From NCBI GenBank assembly GCA_045126215.1, contig JBGVOD010000051.1:1-64000 (forward strand): a stretch of 64,000 bases of DNA, read 5' to 3'. How positions within the stretch are numbered: the first letter of the stretch is position 1; each line of letters starts with the position of its first letter. Positions 37,607 to 45,789 of the stretch are shown piece by piece. This DNA is from SVEL01 sp045126215 (lineage in GTDB: Bacteria > Bacillota > Clostridia > Lachnospirales > Lachnospiraceae). The notes beneath the pieces were generated by a model that saw only the letters and a list, made by a program, of their open reading frames with translations, ran no database searches and had not been told where the DNA came from. The translations under genes were made by a program, and so were the position numbers.

Positions 37607-38233
37607 ATGCCAAAAATAGATTTAGGTAATATGGATTCAATGCAGTATGATGTGCTTAAAGAAATTGGTAACATTGGTGCAGGAAATGCAACTACAGCAC
37701 TAGCTAAAATGCTTGACGCAAAGATTGATATGAATGTCCCAAAGGTTGAACTTGTTGGATTTAGTGAGATTGCAACAGTAATGGGTGCAGAAGAAAATGT
37801 TATGGCAGCAATACTATTATTATTAGAGGGAGATATTAATGGTATGATGATGTTTCTTCTGGATGTTGATTCGGCAAGAAGTCTTGTAAGTAAATTAATG
37901 GGACAGCCTATTGATGAATCCAAGATGGGATCAGCTGATTTTAGTGACCTTGAGAAATCAGCCCTTAGTGAAATAGGGAATATTATTACAGGGGCATATC
38001 TTTCTGCTTTATCGGATTTGACAAGACTTACAATTATTGAAAGTGTTCCAAGCCTACAGATAGATATGGCGGCAAGTATTTTAAGTGTACCTGCTATTGA
38101 ATTTAGTAAAATTGGTGATAAGGTTTTACTTATTGAAACACAGTTTGATACAAATACAAACCTAAATGGATTCTTTATTTTAGTGCCTGAACTTGATTCT
38201 TACGACACGATTTTAAGTTCATTAGGATTATAG
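37607..38233 (+). CDS. cheC: CheY-P phosphatase CheC
   Basis: 208 residues. Two active-site helices with Glu/Asn are intact: LKEIGNIGAGNATTALAKML near residue 16 and SALSEIGNIITGAYLSAL near 120. It dephosphorylates CheY-P and is stimulated by CheD, encoded twelve bases downstream. Together with FliY this gives two CheY-P phosphatases in one operon, as in Bacillus. GAAAGAGGTATGT precedes the ATG. Confidence 0.96.
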   Translation: MPKIDLGNMDSMQYDVLKEIGNIGAGNATTALAKMLDAKIDMNVPKVELVGFSEIATVMGAEENVMAAILLLLEGDINGMMMFLLDVDSARSLVSKLMGQPIDESKMGSADFSDLEKSALSEIGNIITGAYLSALSDLTRLTIIESVPSLQIDMAASILSVPAIEFSKIGDKVLLIETQFDTNTNLNGFFILVPELDSYDTILSSLGL

Positions 38234-38245
38234 AGGTATTTTTAT

Positions 38246-38734
38246 ATGGGAGAAGTCATAAAAGTTGGAATGGCTGATTTGAAGGTATGTGAACCACCAG
38301 ATAGCCTAACCACGTTGGGACTTGGTTCCTGTGTAGGGATTGCACTATATGATAAAGGTACAAAGATTACGGGACTTGCACATATAATGCTCCCTAGCAG
38401 CAAAGAAATAAGTAATAACACAAACATTGCCAAGTTTGCTGACACAGGAATTGAAGAGACGATACGTCTTATGCAGGCAAAGGGCGCAAATATAAATAAT
38501 ATCGTTGCAAAAATTGCAGGCGGAGCTCAGATGTTTGGATTTTCGTTAAAGAATAATGATATGCTGAATGTTGGAAGTCGCAACGTTAAAGCTGTGAAGG
38601 ATAAATTAGCTGAATTAAAAATACCGATTGTTGCTGAAGATACAGGACTTAACTATGGTAGAACAGTTATTATTGATTCCATGACGGGAATGTATACAAT
38701 AAAGGCAGTCGGAAAAGAAGTAACACAAATTTAA
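38246..38734 (+). CDS. cheD: Chemoreceptor glutamine deamidase CheD
   Basis: 162 residues. Catalytic Cys in GLGSCVGIALYD, His in LAHIMLPSS and the Thr-containing segment IAGGAQMFGFS are all present, giving the papain-like deamidase triad region. CheD deamidates receptor glutamines and exchanges between receptors and CheC, forming a feedback loop. Followed by a small membrane protein gene. Confidence 0.95.
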   Translation: MGEVIKVGMADLKVCEPPDSLTTLGLGSCVGIALYDKGTKITGLAHIMLPSSKEISNNTNIAKFADTGIEETIRLMQAKGANINNIVAKIAGGAQMFGFSLKNNDMLNVGSRNVKAVKDKLAELKIPIVAEDTGLNYGRTVIIDSMTGMYTIKAVGKEVTQI

Positions 38735-38761
38735 TTATTGAAATAATATAGGAATGAAAAA

Positions 38762-39061
38762 ATGAAAGACCGTATAAGATATATACCATCAATTATAATG
38801 CTGGTAGCAGGACTTGTAGCCTGTATAGTTACATTTATTAATCATTATAAACCGTTAGAATCAATGATAACAATTCTTGTGACCATAGTAGTGTTTTATT
38901 GTGTTGGTTGTATCGTTAAAGCGGTCTTTAACAAATGCCTTATAGTAGAGGATGAAACTGAAGAAGCAACTGAGGAAGAAGAACCGTCGGAGGATGGGGA
39001 AACTTCTTCGGAAGCTGATTTAGAAGAAAGGGCTGAAGATTACGAGACAGATAATCAGTAA
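38762..39061 (+). CDS. Small two-helix membrane protein with acidic tail, unknown function
   Basis: 99 residues. Two membrane helices (YIPSIIMLVAGLVACIVTFI and MITILVTIVVFYCVGCIVKAVF) joined by a short loop, then an acidic, Glu/Ser-rich C-terminal tail of about 40 residues. I recognise no named family. It sits between cheD and sigma-28, where related Clostridia also carry a small membrane protein, so it probably belongs to motility. Ribosome binding is weak (TAGGAATG). No catalytic residues stand out; a protein-contact role for the tail is possible. Confidence 0.75.
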   Translation: MKDRIRYIPSIIMLVAGLVACIVTFINHYKPLESMITILVTIVVFYCVGCIVKAVFNKCLIVEDETEEATEEEEPSEDGETSSEADLEERAEDYETDNQ

Positions 39062-39095
39062 ACAAAAATAGAAAGTAATCTATGGAGGTGCTGTT

Positions 39096-39872
39096 ATGGC
39101 ATCAGATAATAAGACAAAACTCTGGGAGTCCTATTCAAAAAACAGGACTGCAAGTGTCAAAGAACAGTTAATAATTGAATATGCGCCATTGGTTAAACTG
39201 GTGGCGGGAAGATTAAGTATGTATCTTGGTTATAATGTTGAATATGATGATCTTGTAGGATATGGAATATTTGGACTTATAGATGCAATTGATAAATTTG
39301 ATTATGGCAAGGGAATAAAGTTTGAAACGTACGCAAGTTTAAGAATAAGAGGTTCTATTCTGGATCAGATTAGAAAGATGGATTGGATTCCAAGAAGTCT
39401 TAGACAAAAACAGAAAAAGATAGATCAGGCAATGACAAAGCTTGAAACAGAGCTTGGCAGATCTGCAACTGATGAGGAAATTGCCAAGGAGCTTGAAATA
39501 ACAGAAGAAGAGCTTACAAACTGGCAGGGACAGACAAATGTGACAAACATTATTTCACTTGATGAATTTATAGATACAGCTGGGGAAAAAGGTGTAGAGC
39601 CAACGAAGAGTAATCCTTTTGAACAGCCAGAGGAAGTAGTTGAAAAAGCTGAATTGAGAAAACTGCTGGCAGAGTCGCTTAATGGACTAACAGATAAGGA
39701 AAAAAAGGTTATTCTATTATATTATTATGAAGAGTTGAACTTAAAAGAAATCAGCAGAGTACTTGAAGTGTCTGAATCAAGAGTTTCACAACTCCATACA
39801 AAAGCGCTGCAGAAGATGAAAGCAAAATTGGGAAGTACGGCTGGTTATGTATTTAGTAATATAAATTATTAG
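39096..39872 (+). CDS. fliA: RNA polymerase sigma-28 factor FliA/SigD
   Basis: 258 residues. Region 2 (IEYAPLVKLVAGRLSMYLG, then DDLVGYGIFGLIDAIDKFDYGKGIKFETYASLRIRGSILDQIRKMDW), region 3 (SLRQKQKKIDQAM) and region 4 (VILLYYYEELNLKEISRVLEVSESRVSQLHTKAL) are complete; the RIRGSILDQIRKMDW stretch is diagnostic of the flagellar sigma. It drives late genes such as flagellin once FlgM is exported; neither is in the window. Ribosome binding site TGGAGGTG. Confidence 0.97.
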   Translation: MASDNKTKLWESYSKNRTASVKEQLIIEYAPLVKLVAGRLSMYLGYNVEYDDLVGYGIFGLIDAIDKFDYGKGIKFETYASLRIRGSILDQIRKMDWIPRSLRQKQKKIDQAMTKLETELGRSATDEEIAKELEITEEELTNWQGQTNVTNIISLDEFIDTAGEKGVEPTKSNPFEQPEEVVEKAELRKLLAESLNGLTDKEKKVILLYYYEELNLKEISRVLEVSESRVSQLHTKALQKMKAKLGSTAGYVFSNINY

Positions 39873-39886
39873 GAGAGAAGACAGTT

Positions 39887-41485
39887 ATGGAGTACACAAA
39901 CAGTTATTTTAGTTTGGACATTTCTAAGATGGGAGTGGCAATGAAATACTACCCACCTAAAAATGGTGGAGAAAGACTCAATATTGATGATGTAATGTCA
40001 TACTTAAAGAAAAATAATATTGATGATTTTGATGTAAAAGTGATTAATAATATTATAACTCAGGATGAAGAGAAGACAGTTACAATTAGTAATAAAGAGA
40101 CATACAGTATCGATGAATATATGGAAATCAGTATAGATGATAACAGAATGTCTGCTAAGGTAAGATTTTATCCACCATCAAATAATGGAAGTAGAATTTC
40201 AAGTGATGAAATGCTTTCTGACCTTAAAGCATACAAGATAGTATTTGGCGTTGATGAAGAAGTGTTAGAGAAGCATACAAAAAGTCCTGAATACATGAAA
40301 TGGGTAATTGTTGCAAAAGGACAGGAGCCTGTACATGGTAGTGATGCATCAATCGAGTATAAGTTCAGTGCAAACAGAAAAGCAAAGCCACAACTAAATG
40401 AAGATGGAACAGTAGATTTTCATAAGTTGAATAATATAAGCCATGTATCAGTTGGTGATGTTTTAGCCATTCTTCATAAAGAAGATTTAGGTAAAGCGGG
40501 TACTGACGTATTTGGCAATGTTGTTGCACCAAGAAAAGTCAATAGAGCGGTATTGAGATTTGGAAATAATATAAAACTTAGTGAAGATGGTACAACATTA
40601 ACTTCTTTGGTTGATGGACATGTAACTTTAGATGGTGACAGAGTATCTGTTTCTAATCTGTATGAAGTTCCAGCTGATGTTGATAATTCCACAGGAGACA
40701 TTGAATATAATGGAAGTGTATGTATAAAAGGAAATGTACGTACAGGTTTTAAAGTAAGAGCAAAAGGTAATGTTGAAATCTATGGTGTTGTTGAAGGTGC
40801 AACAATTATCGCAGATGGTGATATTATGCTGAGACGAGGAGTCCAGGGAATGGGCAGATGTCAGATTATTGCTGGAGGAAATCTTATTTCAAGATTCATT
40901 GAGAGCGCTGTTGTTGCAACAAAGGGATATGTAGAAACAGATACAATACTGCATAGCCAGGTATCTGCAAAGGGTGACATCTATGTTCGTGGAAAAAATG
41001 GAGATATCATTGGTGGAAACGTCAGGTCGGCAACATTAATAGAAGCAACAACTATTGGTTCTACAATGGGCATAACAACAAATGTTGAGGTTGGAACAGA
41101 TCCTGCTGTAATTGATGCGATTAACAAATTAAAAAAAGAAATTACAGATAAGAATAAAGTTATGGGAAATCTTACGCAGTCTGTTATGTTGTTTAAACAG
41201 AAGATGCAGAATGGTATCAAGATTGATGATGCAAAGATGATGCAGATGCAAAAGACTGCAAATGAAATTTTAAAACTTGAAAAAGAGATTGCTACACTTA
41301 GTGAAGAGTATGAGAAAAAACAAGGTTTGCTTTCTGAGAATGCTAATGCTAAAATAAATGTTAAAAATACGATATATCAAGGTGCAAAAGTTACGATTTC
41401 AGGAGATTATATCCTGATTCATAGTGCAATTTCGAGATGTACATATAAAAAAGAAAAAGGCGAAATCAAGGCATTTCCGCTATAA
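39887..41485 (+). CDS. fapA: FapA family (DUF342) protein
   Basis: 532 residues. The N-terminal wing region is followed by the DUF342 beta-helix-like core, where repeated short strands of the type GDIEYNGSVCIKGNVRTGFKVRAKGNVEIYGVVEGATI occur, with KGNVE- and GG-rich turns, and then a coiled coil near 415-480. In Vibrio vulnificus a DUF342 protein called FapA links glucose status to polar flagellation; in Firmicutes its role is open. The location two steps from sigma-28 in the same operon is found in several Clostridia. GGAGAGAAGACAGTT precedes the ATG. Confidence 0.85.
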   Translation: MEYTNSYFSLDISKMGVAMKYYPPKNGGERLNIDDVMSYLKKNNIDDFDVKVINNIITQDEEKTVTISNKETYSIDEYMEISIDDNRMSAKVRFYPPSNNGSRISSDEMLSDLKAYKIVFGVDEEVLEKHTKSPEYMKWVIVAKGQEPVHGSDASIEYKFSANRKAKPQLNEDGTVDFHKLNNISHVSVGDVLAILHKEDLGKAGTDVFGNVVAPRKVNRAVLRFGNNIKLSEDGTTLTSLVDGHVTLDGDRVSVSNLYEVPADVDNSTGDIEYNGSVCIKGNVRTGFKVRAKGNVEIYGVVEGATIIADGDIMLRRGVQGMGRCQIIAGGNLISRFIESAVVATKGYVETDTILHSQVSAKGDIYVRGKNGDIIGGNVRSATLIEATTIGSTMGITTNVEVGTDPAVIDAINKLKKEITDKNKVMGNLTQSVMLFKQKMQNGIKIDDAKMMQMQKTANEILKLEKEIATLSEEYEKKQGLLSENANAKINVKNTIYQGAKVTISGDYILIHSAISRCTYKKEKGEIKAFPL

Positions 41486-41514
41486 AACAAACTTTTGGCG
41501 AAAGAGGTAGTAAT

Positions 41515-41832
41515 ATGATAGGCAGAACAGTTGCTATTCAAGGTACCATGCAAAGAAGTGGAGAGGAAGCTTCACTCAAGCAGGCACAGGATAATAAATC
41601 TTCAGTTAATCAGATGAATGCTCAGGTTGCTGCTGAAAAAAATGAGTTACATAAGGCAATTGACGTTGTATCTAAAGAAAATGCAGACTATAATCAGCAA
41701 AAGTATGATGCTAAAGAAAAAGGAAAAAATGAATATTTAGGTACAATGGTAAAGAAGAAAAAAAAGAAAGATGAGGAAGATGGAAAGGTTATCGTTAAAG
41801 GAAATTCCGGTAACTTTGACATAAAGATTTGA
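41515..41832 (+). CDS. Small basic, coiled-coil protein of the flagellar operon tail, unknown function
   Basis: 105 residues. No recognised domain. The sequence is Gln/Glu/Lys-rich and predicted helical to about residue 75 (GRTVAIQGTMQRSGEEAS, then AQVAAEKNELHKAIDVV), followed by a run of lysines (VKKKKKKDEE) and a short strand-like tail. The repeated AQ/QM pattern resembles small proteins annotated only as hypothetical between DUF342 and DUF6115 genes in related Clostridia. It begins 29 bases after fapA, with a good AGAGGTAG ribosome binding site, and ends two bases before the next gene. Confidence 0.7.
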   Translation: MIGRTVAIQGTMQRSGEEASLKQAQDNKSSVNQMNAQVAAEKNELHKAIDVVSKENADYNQQKYDAKEKGKNEYLGTMVKKKKKKDEEDGKVIVKGNSGNFDIKI

Positions 41833-41833
41833 T

Positions 41834-42610
41834 ATGGGTGCATTAGAGATATTTTTGATAGTATTTGGATTGATAATAGTCGTTGTGAGTTTCATCTTTG
41901 GAGAACAGTTTGGAAATAGCGATAAAGATACAAAATATGACAATGCAAATATTGCTATGGTTACAAAAGAACTCGTTAGTAAGGAAGTAGAAAGCGAGCT
42001 TGCCAATGTAATAGATGAAAAAATTGAAAAGGCAGAGGTTGAGTTAGATAAAATTACAAACCAGAAAATCATGGCGTTGGGAGATTATTCCGATGATGTT
42101 AATGCAAAAATAAGCAAAAATCATGATGAAGTAATGTTCTTATATGATATGCTTAGTGACAAGGAAAAAACAATAAAAAATACTGTAAAAGATATTGAGG
42201 CACTTAAAGTAAGCGTTAAGCAGATGGCTATAGCAAACGATTTTGCAAGACAGTCAGCAGGTAAAAAAGGAAAATCAGAAGAAAAAAATACACAAGAGAA
42301 TATAAAGACTGAAAATCAAAGATTAGAGAATCAGACAGAAGAGAATAAATCAGAGGAAAATAAAATAGTACTAAATGACACAGTATTGAATGATAATATT
42401 GACAATGTTTCAAATACAGATATAAAAACGGAAGATAGTTCAAAAAGCAATAATACATTAGAGGAAAATGGAAGAACTAATAATAATAAAGCTATACTTG
42501 ACTTATATAATGCAGGTAAGTCGAATATTGAGATTGCAAAAGAGCTTGGACTTGGAATGGGTGAAGTAAAATTAGTAATTGACTTGTTCAAACTTGGAAA
42601 AAATAATTAG
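41834..42610 (+). CDS. Membrane-tethered DUF6115-like protein with C-terminal helix-turn-helix
   Basis: 258 residues. One N-terminal membrane helix (IFLIVFGLIIVVVSFIFG), then a long coiled coil from about 30 to 140 (KELVSKEVESELANVIDEKIEKAEVELDKI and onward), a Glu/Asn-rich spacer, and a C-terminal segment AILDLYNAGKSNIEIAKELGLGMGEVKLVIDLF that has the pattern of a resolvase-type helix-turn-helix. The architecture and the place just after sigma-28 recall SwrB of B. subtilis, the last gene of its fla/che operon, but I see this as analogy, not proven orthology. Confidence 0.72.
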   Translation: MGALEIFLIVFGLIIVVVSFIFGEQFGNSDKDTKYDNANIAMVTKELVSKEVESELANVIDEKIEKAEVELDKITNQKIMALGDYSDDVNAKISKNHDEVMFLYDMLSDKEKTIKNTVKDIEALKVSVKQMAIANDFARQSAGKKGKSEEKNTQENIKTENQRLENQTEENKSEENKIVLNDTVLNDNIDNVSNTDIKTEDSSKSNNTLEENGRTNNNKAILDLYNAGKSNIEIAKELGLGMGEVKLVIDLFKLGKNN

Positions 42611-42624
42611 AAAAGAGAAGAAAG

Positions 42625-43191
42625 ATGAAATTAAAATATTACTTAAGAGGCTTTGGAACAGGTATTCTGTTTGCGACATTAATATTATTTTTCTCGTATT
42701 CCTACAATTATTCAAATGCAAAGATAAAAGAGAAAGCAAAAGAACTTGGTATGGTTGAAACATCAATAGAAAGTGGAACAACTATAGAAGGAAATACAAC
42801 TGATAAAGATAATATAGATAAGCCTGTTGAAACGACTACTGTAGAAGAAGATACAACAATGCAAGATAACACAACGACACAGGAAAATACTACAGTACAG
42901 GAAACTACAACGGCACAAGAAACTACTACAGTGCAAGAAACTATTATATCACAGGAAACTACAAATAATGGAAATCTGGATAGTAGTACTCAGTTTGAAT
43001 TTACAATATCAAGGGGGATGGATTCATCATCTGTTTCAGCACTTTTACAAAGAGCAGGAGCAATTGAAGATGCCAGGGACTTTGATAATTATCTTGTAAA
43101 TAATGGATATGCGGAACGTATTAAAGTTGGTAGCTTTAGAATAAATGCGGGAGCAAGCTATAGTGATATAGCTAATCTTATTACAAATTAA
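42625..43191 (+). CDS. Membrane-anchored protein with YceG/MltG-like LysM domain, truncated form
   Basis: 188 residues. N-terminal membrane helix (LRGFGTGILFATLILFFSYSY), a Thr/Glu-rich spacer of TTTVQETT-like repeats (about 50-110), and a C-terminal region FTISRGMDSSSVSALLQRAGAIEDARDFDNYLVNNGYAERIKVGSFRINAGASYSDIANLI that matches the LysM-like N-domain of MltG/YceG endolytic transglycosylases. The catalytic domain is absent, so it may bind peptidoglycan without cleaving it. It is the last gene before the operon terminator. Confidence 0.75.
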   Translation: MKLKYYLRGFGTGILFATLILFFSYSYNYSNAKIKEKAKELGMVETSIESGTTIEGNTTDKDNIDKPVETTTVEEDTTMQDNTTTQENTTVQETTTAQETTTVQETIISQETTNNGNLDSSTQFEFTISRGMDSSSVSALLQRAGAIEDARDFDNYLVNNGYAERIKVGSFRINAGASYSDIANLITN

Positions 43192-43210
43192 TATAGAATT
43201 TTAATATAAT

Positions 43211-43240
43211 AAAAAAACCCCTTGCATAAGGGGCTTTTTT
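43211..43240 (+). terminator. Terminator of the fla/che operon
   Basis: CCCCTT (43218-43223), four-base loop, AAGGGG (43228-43233), with an A run before and TTTTTT at 43235-43240. It lies 26 bases after the last operon gene and is the first strong terminator since flgB. Confidence 0.92.
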
Positions 43241-43260
43241 ATGTTAAAGTTGTAAGGTCG

Positions 43261-43345
43261 ACTGCGTATGTGCAGTTAGAATACACACATATGGATGAAT
43301 GGAATGGTGCCATGCTCGAGGTTCTCCATTTAGATGAAGTATGTG
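43261..43345 (+). promoter_or_regulatory. Possible structured leader of rpsB
   Basis: The 137 bases before the rpsB ATG hold a perfect hairpin ACTGC/GCAGT (43261-43276), a longer pairing CACATA (43286-43291) with TATGTG (43340-43345), and a nested ATGG/CCAT hairpin near 43303. This could be an autoregulatory S2 leader. I found no promoter with both good hexamers and cannot match it to a named leader family. Confidence 0.35.
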
Positions 43346-43377
43346 AAAGAAATAATATAAAAACCGGAGGTATTAAA

Positions 43378-44106
43378 ATGAGCGTTATTTCAATGAAACA
43401 GTTATTAGAAGCAGGTGTTCATTTTGGACATCAGACAAGAAGATGGAACCCTAAGATGGCTGAATACATCTACACAGAGAGAAATGGTATTTATATCATT
43501 GACTTACAGAAGTCTGTAGGTAAAGTAGATGAAGCTTACAAGGCAATTTCTGACATCGCTACAGAAGGTGGCACAATCCTTTTTGTTGGTACAAAGAAGC
43601 AGGCTCAGGATGCTATTAAGTCAGAAGCTGAAAGATGTGGTATGTTCTACGTTAACGAAAGATGGTTAGGTGGTATGCTCACAAACTTCAAGACAATCCA
43701 GAGTAGAATTGAAAGATTAAAAGAAATCGAAACAATGTCAGAAGATGGTACTTTTGATGTTCTTCCAAAGAAGGAAGTTATTGAACTTAAGAAAGAATGG
43801 GATAAGCTTGAAAAGAACCTTGGTGGTATCAAGGAAATGAAGAAACTCCCAGATGCAATTTTCGTAGTAGATCCAAAGAAGGAAAGAATCTGTGTACAGG
43901 AAGCTCACTCACTTGGAATTCCTCTTATCGGTATTGCTGATACAAACTGCGATCCAGAAGAATTAGATTATGTTATCCCAGGAAATGATGATGCAATCAG
44001 AGCTGTAAAGCTTATCGTTGCAAAGATGGCTGATGCAGTTATCGAAGCTAATCAGGGTGAAACAGCTGAAACAGCAGAAGAAGTTGCTGAAACAGAAGAA
44101 GCATAA
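43378..44106 (+). CDS. rpsB: 30S ribosomal protein S2
   Basis: 242 residues. Begins MSVISMKQLLEAGVHFGHQTRRWNPKM, the invariant S2 start, and contains YIYTERNGIYIIDLQKS, ERWLGGMLTNFKTI, PDAIFVVDPKKE and GIADTNCDPE. ATG 43378 is chosen because CCGGAGG lies eight bases upstream and matches the family N-terminus; the frame is open further upstream but that part is non-coding leader. The acidic Glu/Ala-rich tail is common in Clostridia. Followed by tsf as usual. Confidence 0.98.
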   Translation: MSVISMKQLLEAGVHFGHQTRRWNPKMAEYIYTERNGIYIIDLQKSVGKVDEAYKAISDIATEGGTILFVGTKKQAQDAIKSEAERCGMFYVNERWLGGMLTNFKTIQSRIERLKEIETMSEDGTFDVLPKKEVIELKKEWDKLEKNLGGIKEMKKLPDAIFVVDPKKERICVQEAHSLGIPLIGIADTNCDPEELDYVIPGNDDAIRAVKLIVAKMADAVIEANQGETAETAEEVAETEEA

Positions 44107-44139
44107 TTAGATTTTTATCAGAGTTTTTATGAATTATAT

Positions 44140-44164
44140 TCCGGCGTACATATGCTACGCCGGA
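44140..44164 (+). other. Hairpin between rpsB and tsf
   Basis: TCCGGCGTA (44140-44148) pairs perfectly with TACGCCGGA (44156-44164) over a seven-base loop. No T run follows, so it is more likely an RNA-processing or stability element, or a weak attenuator, than a full terminator. Confidence 0.6.
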
Positions 44165-44275
44165 TACTTTAGAAAATAAGCATATTTTATGTGAAATATA
44201 TTTATTTACTGAATTGTGTTTGATATACGTATTTGTAAATAAAATATTATTATGAAATGAATGGAGGATATTAAC

Positions 44276-45379
44276 ATGGAAATTACAGCAGCTATGGTTA
44301 AAGAACTTAGAGAGATGACAGGAGCAGGCGTTATGGCTTGCAAAAAAGCATTAGTTGAAACAGACGGTGATTTTGATGCTGCTATCGAATTATTAAGAAA
44401 AAAAGGTGAAGCTACAGCAGTAAAGAAGGCTTCAAGAATCGCAGCTGAAGGTACAGTACTTGCTATTGTTGAAGGTAACAAGGCAGCTATCGTAGAGGTT
44501 AACTCAGAAACAGACTTCGTTGCAAAGAACGATAAGTTCAGAACATTTGTTGCAAATATTGCTGAACAGATTCTTTCGTCAGATGCTACAACAGTTGAAG
44601 CTTTATCTGAAGAAAAGTTCATTAAAGATGAATCTAAGACAGTTAAAGAAGAATTAGTTAGTCAGATCGCTGTTATCGGTGAAAATATGACAATCAGAAG
44701 ATTTGAAAAAGTTGTTACAGACGGAACTGTAGTTCCATATATCCATGCTGGTGGAAGAATCGGTGTATTAGTTGAAGCTACAACAGCTAATGCTAATGAA
44801 GCAGTTAATGAAGCTCTTAAGAATATTGCTATGCAGATTGCTGCTCTTAATCCAAAGTACACATGCAGAGATGATATTTCGGCTGAAGAAATTGCTAAGT
44901 TAAGAGAAATTACAGTAGAAAGCGCATTAAATGATCCATTTACACTTCCAAAGCCAATCCTTCAGAAGTTAATTGACAAGGCTATTAATGACAAGGTATG
45001 GAGTGATGAAGATATTGCTATCTACGAAGAAAAGAAGAGCAATATGAACTACTTACCAAACTTCCTTTCAAATGAAGCAAAGAGCTCATTAGCTCAGTTA
45101 GCTCTTGATGATAAAGAAGCTATTGCTGGTGATAAGATTTTTGCTGGTCTTGTTGAAGGTCGTGTATCTAAGCAGCTTAAGGAAATTTGTCTTCTTGATC
45201 AGACATATGTTAAGGCTGAAGATGGTAAGCAGACAGTAGATAAGTACCTTGCTCAGGTTTCTAAGGAATCAGGAATGGAAGTTGCTATTAAGAAGTTCTT
45301 AAGATTTGAAACAGGCGAAGGTCTTGAAAAGAAGAATGAAAACTTTGCAGAAGAAGTTGCAAAGCAGATGGGAAATTAA
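44276..45379 (+). CDS. tsf: Elongation factor Ts, with an internal insertion
   Basis: 367 residues, about 60 more than most EF-Ts (around 280-310). The N-terminus TAAMVKELREMTGAGVMACKKAL and the core VEVNSETDFVAKNDKF are standard and give the EF-Tu contact. The extra part lies between residues about 213 and 285, after DDISAEEIAKLREI and before KIFAGLVEGRVSKQLKEICLLDQ, inside the C-terminal dimerisation/coiled-coil region. The frame is continuous and codon use is like its neighbours, so this is not a sequencing artefact by eye. ATGGAGGA lies upstream of ATG 44276. It ends before a strong terminator. Confidence 0.96.
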   Translation: MEITAAMVKELREMTGAGVMACKKALVETDGDFDAAIELLRKKGEATAVKKASRIAAEGTVLAIVEGNKAAIVEVNSETDFVAKNDKFRTFVANIAEQILSSDATTVEALSEEKFIKDESKTVKEELVSQIAVIGENMTIRRFEKVVTDGTVVPYIHAGGRIGVLVEATTANANEAVNEALKNIAMQIAALNPKYTCRDDISAEEIAKLREITVESALNDPFTLPKPILQKLIDKAINDKVWSDEDIAIYEEKKSNMNYLPNFLSNEAKSSLAQLALDDKEAIAGDKIFAGLVEGRVSKQLKEICLLDQTYVKAEDGKQTVDKYLAQVSKESGMEVAIKKFLRFETGEGLEKKNENFAEEVAKQMGN

Positions 45380-45406
45380 TCTCATAAGCGAACTGTAAAA
45401 AATGAA

Positions 45407-45449
45407 GCCGCTAAATACACGGTTAATGGTGTATTTAGTGGCTTTTTTT
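45407..45449 (+). terminator. Terminator of rpsB-tsf
   Basis: GCCGCTAAATACAC (45407-45420) pairs with GTGTATTTAGTGGC (45429-45442; one G-T pair), eight-base loop, then seven T. Very strong. Confidence 0.95.
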
Positions 45450-45516
45450 ACCTCTGGATTGCATTATGCAGTACGACACACAGTATTGTCAACACTGAGA
45501 AAAATGACTAAAATTA

Positions 45517-45545
45517 TTGATAAAATCGTACGATTTGTATATAAT
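45517..45545 (+). promoter_or_regulatory. Toxin-antitoxin promoter with embedded palindromic operator
   Basis: TTGATA (45517-45522), 17-base spacer, TATAAT (45540-45545). The spacer contains the perfect palindrome AAATCGTACGATTT (45523-45536), occupying the space between the two hexamers. This is the classic position for an autorepressing antitoxin or antitoxin-toxin complex. The antitoxin start is at 45574. Confidence 0.8.
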
Positions 45546-45573
45546 ATATAGTATAAAGAAAGGAAGTGGTTAT

Positions 45574-45789
45574 ATGTCAATTACAGCAACAGAATTGAAA
45601 AATAATTTAGGAAAGTACTTGCTTTTATCAGCAACTGAAGATATTCTTATCACAAAAAATGGCAAAGTAGTGGCTAAATTAGTTAATCCACATCAGAGCA
45701 GAGTAGAAACAGCAAAATCTCTCTTTGGAATTTTACCAAAAGATGCAGATATGGAACAATCTAGAGAAGAAAGGTTGAATGCAGATTAG
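45574..45789 (+). CDS. Phd/YefM-family antitoxin
   Basis: 71 residues. The N-terminal domain MSITATELKNNLGKYLLLSATEDILITKNGKVVAKLVNP (motifs TELKNNLGKYL and ILITKNGKVVAKL) is that of Phd/YefM DNA-binding antitoxins; the C-terminal 25 residues, probably disordered, would wrap the toxin. ATG 45574 has AAAGGAAGTGG upstream. The toxin gene starts right after its stop codon. Autoregulation is suggested by the palindrome in its promoter. Confidence 0.88.
   Translation: MSITATELKNNLGKYLLLSATEDILITKNGKVVAKLVNPHQSRVETAKSLFGILPKDADMEQSREERLNAD

Noticed and set aside
43222..43377. N-terminal extension of rpsB
   Set aside because: The frame is open upstream, but the S2 N-terminus and a CCGGAGG ribosome binding site fix the start at 43378.
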